A stretch of DNA of 54,198 nt from positions 1 to 54,198 of the forward strand of contig CANGNV010000016.1 of NCBI GenBank assembly GCA_947455485.1, given 5' to 3'. The notes beneath the pieces are model-generated. The model searched no databases and was not told the DNA's origin. It saw only the letters and a program-made list of their open reading frames with translations. Below, piece by piece: positions 52,846-54,198 of the stretch. Numbering within the stretch: the stretch's first letter is position 1; each line of letters starts with the position of its first letter. The DNA is from Burkholderiaceae bacterium (GTDB lineage: Bacteria > Pseudomonadota > Gammaproteobacteria > Burkholderiales > Burkholderiaceae). The position numbers were made by a program, and so were the translations under genes.

Positions 52846-52984
52846 ATTAATAGAACAGAATGAGCAACCCGAGAAATTTTAATGGGGCACAACCGCTCAA
52901 CCCCTCCTGAATAAATCCCACTCTTTCAATCATGGGTTAATCAACCCAAGCACTTTTGTAATTTCTCTATTTGATAAGATTTGT

Positions 52985-53002
52985 ATCAATCAATCAATCA
53001 AT
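52985..53002. repeat. Short tetranucleotide (ATCA) repeat
   Basis: About four and a half copies of ATCA lie 70 bases upstream of the ribbon-helix-helix-like gene at 53074. A small inverted repeat, GGGTT-AATC-AACCC (52934-52947), is close by. Both are in a 228-base gap that otherwise shows no gene. Confidence 0.6.
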
Positions 53003-53073
53003 AACAACACCTTACTAAAAGTGTCATTTCCGTGAAAGTGGCGAAATATTAAAACTCAAGAGCGAGGAAAGCG

Positions 53074-53418
53074 ATGATCGCAAAAAGCAAGAAGGTAAAA
53101 ATAGAAAATTCTGCGGAGGCCTGGGAAAGTGGTCAGCTAGGTTGTGACATCAAGCATGCGAGAGCTGTTGATAAAAAAATCGGCACTCAAATTGATGAGG
53201 CGCTGGGGCTACAAATGATCTCCATCAGACTGGAGCAGGACTTGATTGAATCTTTTAAGCTCTTAGGCACCAAATACGATATGGGCTACCAACCTCTTAT
53301 GCGTGAGGCCTTAAAACGATTCGTAGAGGGTGAATTTAAGCTGATTGCCAGCGAAGCACTGGAAAAGCAGCGAGCTGAAAAACAAAAGAGTGGCAAGAAA
53401 ATGGCAAAGGCAGCTTAA
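53074..53418 (+). CDS. CopG/ribbon-helix-helix-like antitoxin-type protein
   Basis: A 114-aa protein preceded by GCGAGGAAAGCG, a good ribosome site. The middle, LQMISIRLEQDLIESFKLLG then YDMGYQPLMREALKRFVEGE, is the strand-helix-helix of CopG/BrnA-like antitoxins (the phrase SIRLxxxLIExxKxLxxxxxxGYQPLMR is typical). The N-terminus (ENSAEAWESGQLGCDIKHAR) and the Lys/Ala-rich tail look flexible. No toxin gene adjoins it on either side. Stop overlaps that of the convergent helicase gene by three bases. Confidence 0.75.
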   Translation: MIAKSKKVKIENSAEAWESGQLGCDIKHARAVDKKIGTQIDEALGLQMISIRLEQDLIESFKLLGTKYDMGYQPLMREALKRFVEGEFKLIASEALEKQRAEKQKSGKKMAKAA

Positions 53419-54198
53419 CTAGGCAAACAGTTGAGATAGAAACGCTTCACCTCTTGATCACAGCTCACATCCTTGGGCTGGATTGGACGCTCAAGGGTGA
53501 TGCCTTCAATCGAGGTGCAGCGGCTTAGTGCGACATAGACCTGCCCTGAAGCAAACGCTCCTGAAGATAAATCGACTTTGATCTTATCGAGGGTCTTGCC
53601 CTGACTCTTATGAATAGTTACCGCCCAAGCTAGCATGAGCGGGATCTGCACAAAGGTACCAATAATATTTGGCGAGATCTTTCCAGACATCATGTCATGG
53701 TCGTAGCGATAAGATTCCCACTGATGCCCTTTGACTTCAACCGTATTGGAGTATGACCCGTTCTGAACCATCACCTTCACAGTATTTGGAAGTAGTTCAC
53801 GCACCACCCCGATAGTGCCATTCACCCAACGCTTAGGAAAGTTGCTGTCGGTTGCCGTAAACATCACCTTAGCGCCAACCTTCAGGGTTAAATGATTGGG
53901 CGATGGCAAATTGCGATCATCTACATTGAACTTACCGGTGCTATTACCAGTGTAGACCTTGGATTCAGTTGTTAATGCTCTAAGACCTGCACCATTAATT
54001 TGATCTGCGCGTGCGTTAGTTGTTGTTAAGGTGATAGTTTGCTCATCCACCTCTTTTTTGGTTTCATAACAAACAGCATTTAAGGTATCAAGCGCTTCAT
54101 CAATATCTTGATTGATACGGATTTGATTGAGTAGGCCTGCAAAATGCGCATCTTTTTGGCGGAAGATCTTGGATAACTCCACCATGGTCACATCTTTA
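53415..54198 (-). CDS. Pif1/RecD-like helicase, C-terminal part (runs off right edge)
   Basis: The frame stays open to base 54198 with no start seen, so only the C-terminal 261 residues are here. Motifs of SF1B (Pif1/RecD2-like) helicases are visible: ELSKIFRQKD, ITLTTTNARADQING (motif IV-like), a UvrD_C_2-type AWAVTIHKSQGKTLDKIKVDL (motif V) and GQVYVALSRCTSIEGI (motif VI with the arginine). The N-terminal ATPase domain with the Walker motifs must lie beyond the window. Role: 5'-3' DNA unwinding. It ends against the antitoxin-like gene. Confidence 0.88.
   Translation of the reverse strand, partial: KDVTMVELSKIFRQKDAHFAGLLNQIRINQDIDEALDTLNAVCYETKKEVDEQTITLTTTNARADQINGAGLRALTTESKVYTGNSTGKFNVDDRNLPSPNHLTLKVGAKVMFTATDSNFPKRWVNGTIGVVRELLPNTVKVMVQNGSYSNTVEVKGHQWESYRYDHDMMSGKISPNIIGTFVQIPLMLAWAVTIHKSQGKTLDKIKVDLSSGAFASGQVYVALSRCTSIEGITLERPIQPKDVSCDQEVKRFYLNCLPS

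Noticed and set aside
52985..53002. ATCA repeat as a phase-variation switch
   Set aside because: Only four to five copies and outside the coding frame; too short to argue for slippage control without comparative data.

Overview
The window looks like chromosomal DNA of a freshwater betaproteobacterium of the Burkholderiaceae, most probably Polynucleobacter or a close relative. This is judged from overall protein character, the nadA-nadC/nadB arrangement, a phasin, a Bug/TctC-type binding protein, a fused NuoE/NuoF-type formate dehydrogenase subunit and moderate base composition. No database search was possible, so the genus is an inference. There is no rRNA, phage, insertion sequence or CRISPR array. 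Two tRNA genes are present (Ser-GGA and Leu-UAA).

Region 1 (1-13188, all minus strand) is a two-partner secretion locus. It runs TpsB transporter (11281-13062), PpiC-type periplasmic foldase, secreted IalB-like protein, uncharacterised 196-aa protein, then a giant TpsA exoprotein that is still open at the left edge (at least 2959 codons). The exoprotein has a haemagglutination/secretion domain, then a tandem array of about 240-residue repeats. Most repeats carry a C-x4-C cysteine pair, which is unusual for this family.

Region 2 (13189-19450) holds an orphan membrane histidine kinase and the de novo NAD genes nadA, nadC and (convergent) nadB. A RelE/HigB-HigA type toxin-antitoxin pair sits between nadC and nadB, and a lone ParD-like antitoxin follows. 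Region 3 (19450-27819) has a two-gene NAD-dependent formate dehydrogenase (fused FdsGB plus FdsA), a small lipoprotein, a large DUF748/AsmA-like envelope protein and a TumE-TumA type toxin-antitoxin pair with a palindromic operator. Region 4 (27820-35493) is mostly metabolism: YciI-like protein, phasin with recognisable PHB-regulator-type operators, tRNA-Ser, acetyl-CoA synthetase, class I fumarase, and a murI-tonB-exbB-exbD unit.

Region 5 (35490-43133, minus strand) is the most unusual part. It is a tightly packed run with a second, shorter TpsA-like exoprotein, a DUF4239 membrane protein, two PstS-like phosphate-binding-fold proteins (one with no export signal), a membrane-anchored TAXI-family binding protein and a small secreted protein. 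Four junctions from DUF4239 onward are either overlapping or 11-14 nt apart. No ABC permease, ATPase or TRAP permease is present. This looks like an envelope module I cannot match to a named system.

Region 6 (43257-54198) holds tRNA-Leu, a penicillin-acylase family hydrolase, an adhesin-E-like protein, a lipoprotein, purU, a soxA gene next to a truncated soxZ remnant, lrgA/lrgB, a tripartite tricarboxylate binding protein, gamma-glutamyltransferase, two small antitoxin-like genes and the C-terminal part of a Pif1/RecD-like helicase running off the right edge. No stretch longer than about 300 bases lacks a gene; the longest gaps (8878-9131, 24182-24382, 28793-29024, 52846-53073) carry the regulatory inverted repeats or short repeats listed below.
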